DNA of 35,938 nt from Chloroflexota bacterium (lineage in GTDB: Bacteria; Chloroflexota; Limnocylindria; Limnocylindrales; CSP1-4): the NCBI GenBank assembly GCA_025358515.1, contig JANYJG010000216.1, positions 1 through 35,938 on the forward strand. The letters are read 5' to 3'. This document shows, one piece after another, positions 35,067-35,938 of this stretch. Made by a program: the position numbers and the translations under genes. Below the pieces are notes generated by a model. It saw only the letters and a list, made by a program, of their open reading frames with translations. It was not told the DNA's origin and searched no databases. Every line of letters starts with the position of its first letter. Position 1 is the stretch's first letter.

Positions 35067-35116
35067 GGTACCTCCAACCGGCCGAGCGCCAGCCTTCCAC
35101 AAGACCCGAGGTATGC

Positions 35117-35938
35117 ATGGTTCTCCCTCTCAGATCCGTCAATATCGCCAAATCCGCGAAAGCCCCGAGCGACCCGCTCGACGGGCTGGCATCGCGGCTT
35201 CATGGCGTCGTAGCCAACGAACGTGGCGCGCACCTGGCCAAGGCCCGTGTCGCCGTCTGGCTGCGGGCCCTGCTCGACATCCTCTTCCCGCAGACGGCGG
35301 AGCAGACCTATGCCACCGTCGGTGAGGTACGCGATGCGCTGGACGCGTCGGCGGCGGAACTGCGGGCACTGCTTCGTCCTCTTGAGGGCGAGATCGAGGA
35401 TCCAGCCGAGATCACCTCGCACTTCTTCCAGTCCCTGCCGGAAATCCACCGCCAGCTGATGATCGATGCCACCGCAATCGAGCGCGGCGACCCCGCGGCT
35501 GAAAGCGTGGACGAGGTGATCCTGGCCTACCCGGGCTTCCTCGCTATCGCCGTCCACCGCATCGCCCATCGCTTCAGCGAACTGGACGTGCCGCTCCTAC
35601 CACGCGTTCTGACCGAATGGGCCCACGAGCGGACCGGCATCGACATCCATCCCGGAGCCACCTTGGGCCACCCCGTCATCATCGACCATGGCACGGGCAT
35701 CGTTGTCGGCGAAACGGCCGTGATCGGCAACAACGTGAAGCTCTACCAGGGCGTGACCCTCGGCGCACTGTCGGTGACCAAGTCGCTGGCCTCAACGAAG
35801 CGCCACCCGACCATCGAAAACGACGTGGTCATCTACGCCAACGCCACGATCCTGGGCGGCGACACCATCATCGGTCGCGGCAGCGTCATCGGCGGCAACG
35901 TCTGGCTCACGGCCAGCATCCCGCCCGATTCCATCGTG
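35117..35938 (+). CDS. cysE: Serine O-acetyltransferase, C-terminus beyond window
   Basis: The first step of cysteine synthesis: acetyl-CoA plus L-serine gives O-acetylserine. 274 codons are visible without a stop. The N-terminal helical part has FFQSLPEIHRQLMIDATAIERGDPA and the left-handed beta-helix begins with RTGIDIHPGATLGHPVIIDHGTGIVVGETAVIG, where Asp-His of DHGTG are the catalytic pair. KRHPTIENDVVIYANATILGGDTIIG continues the hexapeptide repeats. The ATG at 35117 has GAGGT (35108-35112) upstream; an ATG at 35113 is out of frame. The first ~60 residues are longer than in short SATs. The gene follows the Cys-peptide attenuator, so it should be expressed when charged tRNA-Cys is scarce. 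Confidence 0.95.
   Translation, partial: MVLPLRSVNIAKSAKAPSDPLDGLASRLHGVVANERGAHLAKARVAVWLRALLDILFPQTAEQTYATVGEVRDALDASAAELRALLRPLEGEIEDPAEITSHFFQSLPEIHRQLMIDATAIERGDPAAESVDEVILAYPGFLAIAVHRIAHRFSELDVPLLPRVLTEWAHERTGIDIHPGATLGHPVIIDHGTGIVVGETAVIGNNVKLYQGVTLGALSVTKSLASTKRHPTIENDVVIYANATILGGDTIIGRGSVIGGNVWLTASIPPDSIV

Noticed and set aside
34784-35569. 261-residue minus-strand frame across the cysE leader
   Set aside because: It is antisense to conserved cysE codons and includes the promoter and terminator region; no domain.

Overview
The window is a GC-rich (roughly two thirds G+C) piece of a bacterial chromosome with mostly housekeeping genes and no mobile element, rRNA or CRISPR array. Gene content and style (Shine-Dalgarno and apparently leaderless starts side by side, a DUF5679-like zinc ribbon, a split ImuA-ImuB/DnaE2 mutasome, surface proteins anchored by one C-terminal helix) fit a Chloroflexota lineage, possibly an uncultured soil or freshwater group. 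That placement is an inference; no 16S gene is present.

Layout. 1-3906: a partial CPBP-like membrane protein and lepA on the minus strand, divergent from rpsT, whose S20 protein carries a long Ala/Lys-rich tail. 4210-8216: a tightly packed plus-strand operon of two small exported proteins, an ApbE-type flavin transferase, a bis-His (two-haem) ferric-reductase-like membrane protein, a 7Fe ferredoxin and a ferredoxin/flavodoxin-NADP reductase, which together look like a transmembrane electron-transfer module. 8321-10450: an OmpR-type response regulator and its histidine kinase. 10538-15247: a minus-strand glycolytic operon transcribed ROK kinase, gap, pgk, eno. 15493-19935: a tiny zinc ribbon and a very large surface protein with a lamin-tail domain and many OB-like modules. 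20173-20907: a small membrane protein.

20928-30685 holds an SOS mutagenesis system in two minus-strand transcription units, imuA-imuB-DUF6504 and dnaE2 (imuC). Each is preceded by the same palindrome, TAGAAC-N4-GTTCTA, overlapping a -10 element. A secreted GH9 cellulase gene sits between the two units. 30813-30888 is tRNA-Ala(CGC). 31091-32916 is an ECF sigma factor overlapping a membrane protein that joins an anti-sigma-like cytoplasmic end to a BNR-type propeller. 32944-34708 holds two paralogous LppX-like lipoproteins.

The most striking signal is at 34897-35066, upstream of cysE (partial, to the window end): a promoter whose predicted start falls on the GTG of an 18-codon reading frame with a Cys-Phe-Cys run, followed by mutually exclusive hairpins and an intrinsic terminator. 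I read it as a cysteine-sensing leader-peptide attenuator for serine acetyltransferase.
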